Shown here in pieces: positions 31,529 to 41,314 of a stretch of DNA of 64,000 nt. The stretch lies in assembly GCA_001184405.1 (NCBI GenBank), contig LFMX01000015.1:1-64000 (forward strand), given 5' to 3'. Each line of letters begins with the position of its first letter. Position 1 is the first letter of the stretch. The notes beneath the pieces were generated by a model, which ran no database searches, was not told where the DNA came from, and saw nothing but the letters and a program-made list of their open reading frames with translations. The position numbers were made by a program, and so were the translations under genes. This stretch comes from Candidatus Burkholderia humilis (lineage in GTDB: Bacteria > Pseudomonadota > Gammaproteobacteria > Burkholderiales > Burkholderiaceae).

Positions 31529-32277
31529 ATGAAGCTCATCCGCACTGTTACGGCGCTGGCCGCTGTCGCAACGCTACTGTCCGCATGCGGCGGCAGTTCC
31601 GACGTGTCGGCAAGGAACTCGGTCTCACCCAGGCGCAAGTCCACTTCATTCACGCAATTCCGAGCGGCCCGAACGTTGACTTCTACGGCATCGGCAAAAT
31701 CCTCCAGCCGAATCTCGCTTATGCGACGGTGACGAACTTCGCGAACATCGGCACGGGGCAGCACACGTTCCCCTACGCGGCGATCAACACGACCACACAA
31801 CTCGCGTCCGACGCGAGCATCACGAACGCGGCGAAAGGGCACGAGTACACCGTGATCGCGCTGCCGGATGCGGGCTTCGTGCCGTCGATCGCGGTCATCT
31901 ACGATCTGTTCGACAAGGGTCTGCTCTCGGGCAGCGCACGTGTGCGCGGCTTCAATGCTTCGGCGAGTGCGCAGAATGTGGATCTGTATCTGGTGGCGCC
32001 GGGCGCGAACATCACGACCATCAGCCCGACGTTGGCCGGCATCGGCTACAAGAACGCCGTGCTCGCGACGACGCAGGATTCGATCTACGTGTCGCGCGGC
32101 ACGTATCAGATCATCGCGACGCTGCCGGGCTCGAAGACGCCGATCTACACGTCGAAATCCTTCGATCTGGTCAACAACGCCGACTGGCTCGTGACGACGC
32201 TGCCTTCGGGCAACGCGTTGTCCCAGGTGATTCCGAACAAGATTCGCGTGCTGGTGGCGCAGGGCGGCAATACGTAA
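31529..32277 (+). pseudogene. DUF4397 lipoprotein, frameshifted after the signal peptide
   Basis: Start MKLIRTVTALAAVATLLSACGGS (ATG 31529) is a lipoprotein signal with lipobox LLSA-C. Near 31600 a frame change occurs; the rest, from GKELGLTQAQVHFIHAIPSG on, is clean and matches the DUF4397 fold with two beta-sandwich repeats (VDFYGIGKILQPNLAYATV, RGFNASASAQNVDLYLVAPG) and ends VRVLVAQGGNT-like at TAA 32275-32277. DUF4397 proteins are surface or periplasmic; role unknown. A strong terminator follows. Only one break in 750 bases. Confidence 0.77.
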
Positions 32278-32327
32278 CAGCCGGCGCTGGAGTTGCCCGA
32301 CACGCTTTTGATTTGAGCGGCAAAAAC

Positions 32328-32365
32328 GCGGCGCGGCGGAATCATCCGTCGCGCCGCTTTTTTTC
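32328..32365 (+). terminator. Terminator of the DUF4397 gene
   Basis: GCGGCGCGGCGGA (32328-32340) pairs with TCCGTCGCGCCGC (32345-32357) with one wobble and an ATCA loop, then T7. Confidence 0.85.
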
Positions 32366-32392
32366 GTTCGGCGCAAGGGCAAAGACGCAGGC

Positions 32393-32415
32393 AAAAAAAG
32401 CCACCCGAAGGTGGC
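32393..32415 (-). terminator. Terminator of the entericidin-like gene
   Basis: On the minus strand GCCACC and GGTGGC (32410-32415 with 32400-32405) form a 6-bp stem with a TTCG tetraloop and a T7 run. It lies 45 bases past the entericidin stop. Confidence 0.75.
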
Positions 32416-32460
32416 GTAAAGACAGGGAACTACATCAACGCAATCAGAAGTCTTCGCGTG

Positions 32461-32594
32461 TTACTCGTGTTTTTCAGCCGAATTTGTAATGGCGTTCCGC
32501 CCTTCGAGATGTCCTGGCCCGCGCCTGCCATAGTGTTGCAGCCTGCGAGGACGAGCGTGCCGCCGATCAGCAGCAAACCGATGAGTCGAGTCAT
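32461..32594 (-). pseudogene. Entericidin-like small lipoprotein, frameshifted
   Basis: Start MTRLIGLLLIGGTLVLAGC (ATG 32594) is a lipoprotein signal; the mature part NTMAGAGQDISKGG is the entericidin signature, and the expected end NAITNSAEKHE is present one frame off, ending at TAA 32461-32463. One base is missing near 32495 (the length, 134, is one short of 45 codons). Family members (EcnA/EcnB) are tiny outer-membrane lipoproteins of a proposed toxin-antidote pair. There is no second copy beside it. Restoring one base gives a normal 44-residue protein. Confidence 0.77.
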
Positions 32595-32754
32595 GTGGAA
32601 TCCCCTTGAAGTTGAGTAGTGCAGTATCTAACCGGCTCGTATCCGGAAACCGCACCGGTGTTATCAATCATAAAAAAGCGCATGAGGCGCGGCTGTAGGC
32701 ATGCTCGCGTTTTCGTGTCAGCGCGTTCTGCATTTCGCGTAGGCATCGTCTTAC

Positions 32755-32850
32755 GTAATACTCGTTTGCGCTTCCAGCGGCATCGACATGCGAATGCTCG
32801 TGCCGTGCGGCGTCGCGCGTTCGATCTCGAAGCGCCCGCCGCGCGTCGTT
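32755..32850 (-). pseudogene. C-terminal scrap of a sensor histidine kinase
   Basis: About 30 codons on the minus strand read GGRFEIERATPHGTSIRMSMPLE and end at TAA near 32755. This is the last strand of a HATPase domain as found in NarX/DesK-like kinases (GG-x-x-x-I-E-S...GT-x-I-x-x-x-x-P). Nothing upstream of about 32850 belongs to a kinase: the sequence changes to the DMGDH-like fragment in the opposite direction. Confidence 0.47.
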
Positions 32851-32887
32851 CACCGCTGCACGATCGTCTCGTTGCAGCAGGCGCGGT

Positions 32888-34030
32888 CATGGGCGAAGTG
32901 GCGGGATGGGAACGCGCGAACTGGTTCGCATCGCCCGGTCAGGAGGCGGCGTACCGATACGACTGGGGCAAGCAGAACTGGTTTGACAACTCAGCCAAAG
33001 AATGCCGCGCCGTGCGCGATGCGGTCGCACTTTTCGACCAGACCTCGTTTGCGAAATTTCTCGTGCAAGGTCCGGACGTGACGCGCGCGCTCAACTGGAT
33101 TTCCGTCGCGGATGTCGACGTTCCGGTCGGCAAGATGGTCTATACGCAGTGGCTCAACGAGCAGGGCGGCATCGAAGCGGATCTCACGATCACGCGAACC
33201 GGCGCGCAGTCATATCTGGTCGTGACCGCAGCCGCGACGCAGACGCGCGATTTCTCGTGGCTTCAGCGCATGATTCCCGCGGGCGCGCAGTGCATCGCGA
33301 CGGATCTAACGTCGAGTCTCGCGGTATTCGGCATCATGGGGCCGAATTCGCGTGCCTTGCTGGAGAAAGTGTCGGGCGCGGACTTGTCGAACGAAGGCTT
33401 TCCGTTCGCGACATCGCGGGAAATCGAAGTCGGCTACGCACGCGTGCGCGCGAGCCGGATTACCTTCGTGGGCGAACTCGGCTGGGAACTGTATGTGCCG
33501 GTCGAATTCGCGCTTCACGTCTATGAACTGCTGATGAAGGAAGGCGATGCGTTCGGTTTGCGGCTCGCGTGCTACCACGCGATGAACAGTTGCCGTACCG
33601 AGAAGGGTTATCGTCACTGGGGTCATGATTTGACGATCGAAGACAATCCGCTCGAAGCCGGTCTGGGCTTTTGCGTGGGCTGGGAAAAGGAAGGCGGTTT
33701 CATCGGACTCGAAGCGCTGCGCAAGGCGAAAGCCGCCGGTCCGCTCACGCGACGCATGGTCCAATTCAAGCTGGATGATCCGGGCAAGTTGTCTATCACG
33801 AGGAGCCGATCTGGTGCGATGGGAAGATCGTTGGCTCCATTTCGTCGGGCATGTTCGGGCATCGGCTGGGCGCATCGCTTGGAATGGGTTATGTCAGCCA
33901 TCCCGAAGGCGTGACTGTGCAATGGCTGGCGAACAGCAAGTTCGAGATCGAAGTGGCTTGGGAAAAGGTCCCGGCTACCGCAAGCCTCACGCCTTTTTAC
34001 GATCCGGCGAACATCCGGATCAAAGGCTGA
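32888..34030 (+). pseudogene. C-terminal GcvT domain of a dimethylglycine/sarcosine dehydrogenase-type enzyme, frameshifted
   Basis: The fragment begins MGEVAGWERANWFASPGQEA, a block found where the FAD domain of dimethylglycine-dehydrogenase-like enzymes meets its folate-binding GcvT domain. The T-protein core follows (DQTSFAKFLVQGPDVTRALNW, GGIEADLTITRTG, VGELGWELYVP, LRLACYHAMNSCRTEKGYRHW). Near 33785 a frame change occurs; the end QWLANSKFEIEVAWEKVPATA runs in another frame to TGA 34028-34030. The roughly 400-residue FAD domain is absent. Complete enzymes N-demethylate glycine derivatives and load one-carbon units on tetrahydrofolate. It heads a catabolic cluster on the same strand. Confidence 0.78.
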
Positions 34031-34116
34031 CTCGGCTCACGTTCAAAAAACACGCCAGAATTTTTTCATGCTAAATTTTCGCGTAGGTTTTTCCTAGCTT
34101 TGAAGCGGAGATTGAA

Positions 34117-34725
34117 ATGGTGCAACCGGCGCGCGAGAGCGGAGACCTGTCCGCAGACGACGATATCGCTCTGGACCGGTTCGCGCTGGGCAACGAGATC
34201 CGCAAACTGCGCAAGGCGCGATCGAAAACACTCGCTGAAATCGCCCTGGCGACGGGCCGTTCGATCAGCTTCATTAGCCAGCTCGAGCGCGGACGGGCTG
34301 AAATCTCGATTTCCGATCTGCGGCGCGTTGCTCAAACGCTCGGCGTGCCGCTCGGCTGGTTCTTCGTGTCCGAAACGAAGCCGACCGAGGAAGTCGGACG
34401 CGTCGTCAGGAGCACGTCGCGGTGGCGGCTCGGCAGCGCAACCGATGGTCTGGTGGAGGAGCTGCTTTCTCCGAACATCGGCGGCGCGTTCGAAACCTTT
34501 CTCAGCACGTTTGCAGCAGGCGCGTCGCTTGCCGAGCCGGCCACGCGCGATACCGAAGAGGAAGGCTACGTCGTCAAGGGACAACTCGATATCTGGATCG
34601 GCGGTCATCACTTCGAATTGGCGACCGGAGACAGTTTCCGCATTGAACGCGAAGAGTTTCGCTGGGCAAACCGTGGCGACGTCGACGCGGTGGTCGTCTG
34701 GGTCATTTCTCCGCCGACTTATTGA
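34117..34725 (+). CDS. XRE-family regulator with C-terminal cupin domain (PuuR-like)
   Basis: 202 residues, intact. A helix-turn-helix at about residues 22-80 (ALGNEIRKLRKARSKTLAEIA, SISFISQLERGRAEISISDL) is joined to a small cupin at about 130-195 (EEEGYVVKGQLDIWIGGHHFEL, GDSFRIEREEFRWANRG). This architecture, as in PuuR, senses amine or amino-acid metabolites and represses nearby catabolic genes. It lies 86 bases after the GcvT fragment and 84 before the SDR gene on the same strand, so it is the likely regulator of the cluster that follows. Confidence 0.88.
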   Translation: MVQPARESGDLSADDDIALDRFALGNEIRKLRKARSKTLAEIALATGRSISFISQLERGRAEISISDLRRVAQTLGVPLGWFFVSETKPTEEVGRVVRSTSRWRLGSATDGLVEELLSPNIGGAFETFLSTFAAGASLAEPATRDTEEEGYVVKGQLDIWIGGHHFELATGDSFRIEREEFRWANRGDVDAVVVWVISPPTY

Positions 34726-34809
34726 GGCAGAGCGAAGGCGTCGGCGCACTTTCGGCGGGTTTCGGCGTTCGGCAATTGATCAGGCATACATATTTAACGT
34801 GGAGCCGAT

Positions 34810-35415
34810 ATGGGCAAGATCGTTGTGATTGGCGCGACCGGTACGATCGGACGCGCCGTCGTGGTATCGCTGGGCGCGCGCCATGACGTGATCGAAGTGG
34901 GCGCGACGCGCGGTGCGTTTCGCGTCGATTCGACGAGCGTGGAGAGCGTCAACACGCTGTTCGAATCGATCGGCAAGGTGGACGGCGTCGTCACCACGAC
35001 CGGGCGCGTGCACTTCGGACCCTTGTCCGGCATGAACGCCGAAGCGTTCCAGCTCGGCTTGCGCGACAAGCTCATGGGCCAGATCAATGTCGTGCTCGCG
35101 GGACAGGCGTGGATGAACGATGGCGGATCGTTCACGCTGACGAGCGGCATCAGCGCACACGAGCCGGTTCGGGAAGGCGCGAACGCGTCATGCGTGAACC
35201 TCGCGCTCGAAGGCTTCGTGATGGCCGCTGCCGCCGAGTTGAAGCGGGGCATGCGGATCAATCTGATCAGCCCGACTATTCTCGAAGAATCCATTCCGGT
35301 GTTCGGCGATTACTTCGTCGGCTTCGAGCCGGTCAGCGCCGAGCGCGTGGGCATGGCGTATCTGCGCAGCGTGGAAGGACCGGGAACGGGGCGGGTGTAT
35401 CGCGTTGGATATTGA
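34810..35415 (+). CDS. Short-chain dehydrogenase/reductase
   Basis: 201 residues, intact. The cofactor site is KIVVIGATGTIGRAVV (Gly-rich loop at residues 8-15). It is shorter than classical SDRs and resembles the NAD(P)-binding YwnB/atypical short SDR group: the usual Tyr-x3-Lys pair is replaced by a region ANASCVNLALEGFVMAAAAEL with no Tyr, so the catalytic residue is not evident. It may act with an altered mechanism. Cluster neighbours (FAD oxidoreductase, DHDPS-type enzyme) suggest oxidation of an amine-derived carbonyl; that is inference. Confidence 0.86.
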   Translation: MGKIVVIGATGTIGRAVVVSLGARHDVIEVGATRGAFRVDSTSVESVNTLFESIGKVDGVVTTTGRVHFGPLSGMNAEAFQLGLRDKLMGQINVVLAGQAWMNDGGSFTLTSGISAHEPVREGANASCVNLALEGFVMAAAAELKRGMRINLISPTILEESIPVFGDYFVGFEPVSAERVGMAYLRSVEGPGTGRVYRVGY

Positions 35416-35458
35416 TGACTGAACGGTTCGGCACGTCACACATTCCATAGGAGAAGCG

Positions 35459-36805
35459 ATGGCCGCAAGCGCGTTGAGCGAGCGTATCCTGATCGATTCG
35501 CCGCATGAAGAGCCCACCGTATCCGGCTGGTACCTGACCTCGGGCCCGGAGTTGCCCCTGAACCGTTTGTCGCGCGACATCACGTGCGAGTGTCTCGTGA
35601 TCGGCGCGGGCTGGATGGGTCTGCACGCCGCGCGCCGATACGCCGAGCTTCGCCCGGACGCGAAGGTCGTGCTCGTCGATGCCGAGCGCATCGGCAATAA
35701 CGCGTCGGGGCGTTGCATGGGCTTTGCGATCGACCTCGCGCATAACCCGCGCAACCAGCATTTCGCCGAGGATGAGAAGGGCAATCGCGAAGAGCTTTTC
35801 GTCAATCTCGAAGGCAATGCTTATCTGAAAGACGCGGTGGAACGGCTCGGTGTGGAGTGCGACTGGGATCCGCAAGGCAAGTATCACAGCGCGGCCACCG
35901 AAGGCGGCATACAGGATTTGCGCAATTTCTCGGTCGCGCTGGATCGCATGGGGCAGACGTATCGCTGGGTCGAAGCGGGCGAAATGCGCGAGATGACCGG
36001 CAGCAAGCATTACATCAAGGCGATCCATCATCCGGGAACGATTCTGCTGCAACCCGCGAAGTATCTGAAGAACGCGACGCGTGCGCTTCCCGGCAACGTG
36101 GACGTCTACGAAAACATGGCGATCCGTTCCGCGCAGTTTTAGGCGATGTCCAGCACGTGTTCGAGACCAAGGACGCGATCATCAAGGCGTCGAAGGTCAT
36201 CATTTGCGCGGCGGGTTATCTGACTCGGTTCGGTTTCTATCGCAACTCGGCCATTCCGGTTTATACGTTCGCCAGCATGACGCGTGAGCTCACGCAAAGC
36301 GAACTGGTGCGGGTCGGAAATCAGCGCGCATACGGTTTGATTCTGGCCAACAGTTTCGGCACGACGGTGCCGCGTACGCTCGATAACCGCCTTCTGCTGC
36401 GCAACGTCTACGCGTATGCAAACAACTTCAAAACCTCACTCGACGATGTGATGCGCGCGCGTTCAACAACAAGTCGCGTTCGATCGCCGCTGGCCGGAAC
36501 TCTCGTCGATGGGATTCGAATCGAGCTGGAGCAGCCTGTTGACGCTCTCGCAAAACGGCGGAATGGTGTGGGGCGAATTGCTCAAAAACCTCTACGGCGC
36601 AGCCTTCTGTGACGGCACGGGTGTGTCGCGCGGCACGGCGTTCGGCAAGGCAATTGCGGAACTCGCGAACGGCGAGACGTCGCGAACCATCGACATTATG
36701 AAATCGAGAGCGACGCCGGCTCGCGCGTATCCGCGAATCATCACGTCGGTTGGGGTGAATTACGTAACGGGCAAGCGCTTCAAGGAAGCGGGCCTGGAAG
36801 TCTGA
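35459..36805 (+). pseudogene. FAD-dependent amine/amino-acid oxidoreductase (PuuB/OrdL-like), frameshifted
   Basis: About 448 residues. The first 227 are clean (ATG 35459, AGGAGAAG upstream): a long N-terminal arm, the dinucleotide site CECLVIGAGWMGLHAARRYA and VVLVDAERIGNNASGRCMGF, as in PuuB, the gamma-glutamylputrescine oxidase. A frame change at about 36140 and another near 36455 break the rest, where AIPVYTFASMTRELTQ, QNGGMVWGELLKN and the C-terminal FAD contact GVSRGTAFGKAIAELANGE are still present. End at TGA 36803-36805. DadA/PuuB enzymes deaminate or N-dealkylate amines; the exact substrate is unknown. Confidence 0.86.
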
Positions 36806-36834
36806 ATTCAACGGAGCAGTCAACGGAGCAGGAA

Positions 36835-37674
36835 ATGGCGCAACTCGCTGGTGTCAACCTTGCAATGCAAACCCCGTTCGATGAAGACGGGACGATCGAC
36901 TATCGTGTCTTCGAAGAACTCGTCGACAAGTATGTGGATGCGGGCGTGCATGGCATCGTCTTCGGCTCGGGAACGGGGCAGCATCCGTATCTCACCGAAG
37001 CGGAGTGCAACACGCTCTATGAAATCAGCGCGAAGCGCGTGAACGGACGATGCAATGTCATCTGCCAGACGTCGGCGCTGAATGTGGACGAAGTCATTCG
37101 CCGCTCGCAGCACGCGGAATCGGTCGGTGCGAATGCCATCATGGTTTTGCCGCCGTATCTGGAAGGCCCGTCCGACGATGACGGTCTGTTCGAGTTCTAC
37201 AAGGAAGTCGATGCGTCCATCAGCATTGATATCGTCGGCTACAACATTCCGCAAGCGACCGGAATTGCGGTTTCAGTATCGCTGCTCAAGCGGCTCATCG
37301 AGCTGCCGAACTACAAGTACATCAAGGACAGCGCGGGCGATGTCATCACGCATCAGGAGTTCATCGGCACGGGCGCCAATGTGCTCAACGGCTGTGATCC
37401 GACCACGATTTTCGCGTTTCTGGCCGGCGCGAAAGGCGCGATCTGGGGCGCGGCCAACTACATGCCTGCCGAGGCGGTGAAGCTGTACAACCTCGTTCAG
37501 TCGGGCGATGTTGCCGCCGCCTTCTCGCTCTGGGAAAAGATGCTTCCGTCGTTGCTGTTCATCTGGCGCACGGAATATGTCGCTTCTGTGCTGCATGCCG
37601 CGCAACTGCGCGGCTTCGGCACCGGCCGCGTCAGAAAGAAAGCCGCTGCGCGGATTGCGAACGGAGCAGGCTGA
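36835..37674 (+). CDS. Dihydrodipicolinate synthase/N-acetylneuraminate lyase family aldolase
   Basis: 279 residues in one frame. TIM-barrel class I aldolase: GVNLAMQTPFDEDGTID, GSGTGQHPYLTEAEC (the GTTGE loop is altered), VLPPYLEGPSDD, then DIVGYNIPQATGIAVS with the Tyr-Asn-x-Pro motif, and the Schiff-base lysine in YKYIKDSAGDV near residue 163. A one-base insertion near 37640 replaces the last dozen or so residues; the normal end RTEQAEALRHALAPLG lies in another frame and stops at 37709-37711. The GTTGE change suggests it is not DapA of lysine synthesis but a catabolic lyase or deaminase, in keeping with the cluster. Confidence 0.86.
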   Translation: MAQLAGVNLAMQTPFDEDGTIDYRVFEELVDKYVDAGVHGIVFGSGTGQHPYLTEAECNTLYEISAKRVNGRCNVICQTSALNVDEVIRRSQHAESVGANAIMVLPPYLEGPSDDDGLFEFYKEVDASISIDIVGYNIPQATGIAVSVSLLKRLIELPNYKYIKDSAGDVITHQEFIGTGANVLNGCDPTTIFAFLAGAKGAIWGAANYMPAEAVKLYNLVQSGDVAAAFSLWEKMLPSLLFIWRTEYVASVLHAAQLRGFGTGRVRKKAAARIANGAG

Positions 37675-37723
37675 GGCGCTTCGCCATGCGCTGGCTCCGC
37701 TCGGAAACTGAGCGGAGCTGACG

Positions 37724-38530
37724 TCATCGAGCCGGAGATTTGGCCTCCGGGTCCTCATAACTCGGCAAGCCCAAATTCTTGCTGCTGCCGCCGGTCGCGT
37801 TCGGTGCAACAGGCGTCGCCGTCGCGCTCGCGCCTTCATCGCCGTAATCCGGCAAGGTCGATGCCCCGCCGCCCGTCAGCAAATACTGACGACGCTGCTG
37901 GTACGCATCGCGCACGAACGCGTATTTGTCGAGCGCGGCTTGCGACAGCAGATCCGTCGCGCCGATCAGATCGGTCCGCGCGCTGACGAAGTTCAGCCCG
38001 TACAGCGGCCAGCGGATTTCCGAATCCGTATAGCTGATCGGATTCACGCGCCAGTCGACCGCCCACATCGTCGCGTCGCGGAACGAACTCGGTCCGAGCA
38101 GCGGAATCACGAGATACGGTCCGGACGGCACGCCGTAGTGCCCGAGCGTCAAACCGAAATCCTGATGATGCTTCGGCAGACCCGCAGGCGACGCAATATC
38201 GATCAAGCCGCCGATTCCGAACACCGAGTTCATCGCGATACGCATCAAGTCCTGCGTGGTATCCGTGATCTTCAGTTGCAGCAGATTGTTCGTGAAATTG
38301 CTGAAGTCGCCGAGGTTCGAGAAGAAGTTGCTCATCGCCGTGCGGAACGGGCTCGGCGTGTAGTCCACGTAGAATTGCGCGACCGGCTTGGCGACGTAGG
38401 TATCGAGCATGTCGTTGAACTTGAAGACGGTGCGGTTCATCAGCTTGAGCGGGTCTTTCGGATTGCGGTCCGGACCGGTGGCGCAACCCGTCGTCGCGAG
38501 CGTGGCCGCGAGCGCGACGCCCATCCCCAA
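37724..38530 (-). CDS. mlaA: Outer-membrane lipoprotein MlaA (VacJ family)
   Basis: 268 residues. The start is unclear: TTG at 38530 or ATG at 38524; both give a short signal ending at lipobox LATTG-C. MlaA extracts phospholipids from the outer leaflet of the outer membrane and passes them to MlaC. Family blocks: DPLKLMNRTVFKFNDMLD, FFSNLGDFSNFTNNLLQLK, NSVFGIGGLIDIASPAGLPKH, DFGLTLGHYGVPSGPYLVIPLLGPSSFRD. A Ser/Ala/Thr tail follows. It lies 32 bases after hpnN on the same strand, and mlaC is divergent on the far side of hpnN. Intact. Confidence 0.9.
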   Translation of the reverse strand: MGMGVALAATLATTGCATGPDRNPKDPLKLMNRTVFKFNDMLDTYVAKPVAQFYVDYTPSPFRTAMSNFFSNLGDFSNFTNNLLQLKITDTTQDLMRIAMNSVFGIGGLIDIASPAGLPKHHQDFGLTLGHYGVPSGPYLVIPLLGPSSFRDATMWAVDWRVNPISYTDSEIRWPLYGLNFVSARTDLIGATDLLSQAALDKYAFVRDAYQQRRQYLLTGGGASTLPDYGDEGASATATPVAPNATGGSSKNLGLPSYEDPEAKSPAR

Positions 38531-38562
38531 TTTTTTTGCTCTGCGGGCGGCGAAAGCCGTTG

Positions 38563-41121
38563 TTATTCTTCGATTCCTCTTAGGTTGTCATGCCGCTGTG
38601 CCGCGCGAAGTTTTGCCCGGTCCGCCACGCGCACCCGGCGCGGCTTGTCCATCAGCACGGGCTGGAACACGACCGCGCCGATCAGCGTGCAGAACAGCGA
38701 CAGCGCGAGCAGCTTGCCCATGCTGGATGTACCGGGATGATGTGAGAACCACAAGCTGCCGAACGCCGTCGCCGTGGTCGCGGCGCTGAACATGACGGCG
38801 TGCGTGAGGCTCGACTGCAGCAGGCGCGTCTGGCCGGAGCGCCATGCCATCACGAAATAAATCTTGAACGCGACGCCGACGCCCAGCATGAGCGGTAAAG
38901 CGATCCACAACAGCACGGTAATGGCGATCAGCGAATAGAGCGCGGCCTGCTCGAATGCCTTGACGATCAGATCGGCCGAATGGCGAATCGAAATCGGCCT
39001 GCCGATGGCGTTCGGCTCGGCGTGCTGGACGGCATCGGCGAAATGAGCGAGCAGCGTGTCGTCGCCCGGATCGGCGTCTGGCGGCACCTTCGGCGATACG
39101 CTCACCAGCGCCTGGCCTTTCGCGTTGATCAGATCATCGGCGATGGCGGACGGTAGCGTCGCGCGCGTGATTTCGGTCGGCGTGAGCAGCGCGCGCATTT
39201 GGGCGAGCGCGATGCGCAGGGAATCGGCCATCGCGTGCTCGGCGCGGTCGCGCGTGGCGGCATCGGCATCGGCATCGGCATCGGCGAGTTTGGCGAGCGT
39301 CTGCGACAGATGCTTCGCTTCGTCCGCGCCCGCGCCGGGGTGATCGTCGGCGGCAAGCGAGAGTTGGCCCGACAGACGCTTGAGCGCCGCGACGTGCCCG
39401 CATCCGTCATCGGCGAGGCGGTTTGCTGATTCAGCGCGAGCAGCAATTGATCGACGGCGGCTTTGATTAGCGCGAGTTTCGCGGGTTGATCGGCGGGAAT
39501 CAGCGAGGATAGCGTCGTCGCGCTGCCGACTTGTGGCAGCTTTTGCAGTTTCGCGGCGATGCGGTCGGCATCCGCGAGCGAGGGGCTAAGCACCGAGACG
39601 TTGTTGACGGCCGCCTCGGGCGAATCCTTCAGCGCGGTCAGCGTGGCCATCGACTCCGTATGCGGATCTTTCAGATGCAGCGGATTGAAGTCGAAGCGCA
39701 GATGCGTGAGCAGCGGCAACGCGCCGATCACCACGACGAGCGTGCCGATCAACACCGGTTTGCGATGTCTGTCGAGGAATTCATCGACGGGCGCGAGCGC
39801 CGGAAAGCCCGGCGAATGTGCTTCGCCCGGCGGCGCGAACACTTTGATGAGCGCGGGCAACAGCGTCATGTTGGTGACATACGCGACGAACATGCCGACG
39901 CCCGCAATCAAACCGAGTTCCGACACCTCGCGATACGCCGTCGGCAAGAACGAGAAAAAGCTTGCGGCGGTCGCGGCGGCGAGCGTGAGCGGCACCGCGA
40001 CATGGCGCGCCGTTTCCGCCAGCGATACATCCAGCCGCTTGTGCTTATGCCGTTCCTCGCGATACTTCACGCCGAACTGAATGCCGAAGTCCACGCCCAG
40101 GCCGACGAACAGCACCATGAACGTGACCGAAATCATGTTGAGCGCGTGCACCATCATCAAGCCGAGCGCGGCGGTGATCGCCAATCCGACGAACAGCGTG
40201 ATGAACACCACGACGATCATGCGCTTCGAGCGCAGCGCGACCCACAGAATCATCAACACGACGAGGAAGGTGAGTATGCCGTTGAGTTCCGCGCCGTCCT
40301 GTACGGACGCGAATTCCTCGTCGGCGAGCGGCTGCGCGCCCGTCAGACGCACGCGCGCGCCGTACTTTTTGTCCAGCCCGAGTTCGGCGAACTTCGCGCG
40401 AATCGCATTCGATGCGCACGCCGCCGCCTTCAGCGCGTTGAAGTTGAGTTCGGGAATGACGGTGACGAACGCGCGCCCCGGCTGATTTGCTTTGGACGCG
40501 TCCGCGACATCGCGCCAGGAAAAGGCAGCGGGTTTGTTCGCGAGCACGTTGTCCAGCACGTTGGCGCTTTTGTCCAGCAGATGCGACATCTGCCCGAGCG
40601 TGATCTGCCCGAGCAAGAGCGGCACGTTGAGCGTCGTATTGAGCGTGCTCACGAGACCGGTGAGCGTCGGATCATGCGCGCGCGAGCTGATTGACGAGCG
40701 GACGCGCCTGAACGAGCTGCTTCGTGACTTCATCGACCTTTGCGGTTGGCAGATAAAGCAGACCGTTGTGCTCGAAAAATTCGCTGCCTTCCGGTTGCGA
40801 TACCGCCTTGAACGCCTGCGGCTCTTTCGCAAGCGCGGCGGCGAGTTCCGTCGCGGCGGCGCTGGCGAATTCCGGCGCGGGCGTTTCGACGACGATCAGC
40901 AGCGTCTGGCCGCGCTCCGGAAAAGCCTGATCGATGGCGTGTTCGCGCGCGGCCCAGTCCGGCTCGTTTTCGATGAGCTGGCTGACATCGGTGCTGATCT
41001 TGAAGTTGTGGACGACATAGATCGCCGCGCTCAGCACGCCGAGCAGCACGGAAATGGCGATGATCCACGCCGGCCGGCGAATGGCGAGCGTAACGAAGCG
41101 AGTAATGTTGGACGTCAGCAT
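38563..41121 (-). pseudogene. hpnN: Hopanoid transporter HpnN (MMPL/RND family), frameshifted
   Basis: About 850 residues read across at least three breaks (near 40690, 39405 and 39200). Start MLTSNITRFVTLAIRRPAW (ATG 41121) with the first helix, a periplasmic loop, then the first six-helix block ([26 protein letters not shown], with the conserved Gly-x-Asp-Phe, and [13 protein letters not shown]), a second periplasmic domain and the closing helices with [20 protein letters not shown]. HpnN-type RND proteins move hopanoids to the outer membrane. The run of Ala/Asp-rich codons near 39250-39290 is a short repeat and a plausible slippage site. It shares a strand and probably a transcript with mlaA. 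Confidence 0.86.
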
Positions 41122-41314
41122 AAAGACGCTACTTGTGTGTCCTGTTATTTTTTGCACACTGCGAGAAAGCAAGCTGGCGAAATGGGTGCGGCGCAAGTAT
41201 ACCGGTCGTGAACTGTTGCCCGGCGGCGCTGTCGATATACTGGCTCACAGCTTGACCGGCGGTCCTGGCCAACACCGCCGATTGTTTCCTCACTAAGAAT
41301 AGAGAACAAGCGCC

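Noticed and set aside
32461..32594. Toxin-antidote entericidin locus
   Set aside because: Only one small lipoprotein is present, with no second gene, and it is frameshifted, so no two-component module can be supported.
39240..39300. GC-rich Ala/Asp codon repeat (ggcatc units) inside hpnN as a separate repeat element or CRISPR-like array
   Set aside because: Units are only six bases, within a coding sequence and without spacers; it is a simple codon repeat and a likely slippage site.
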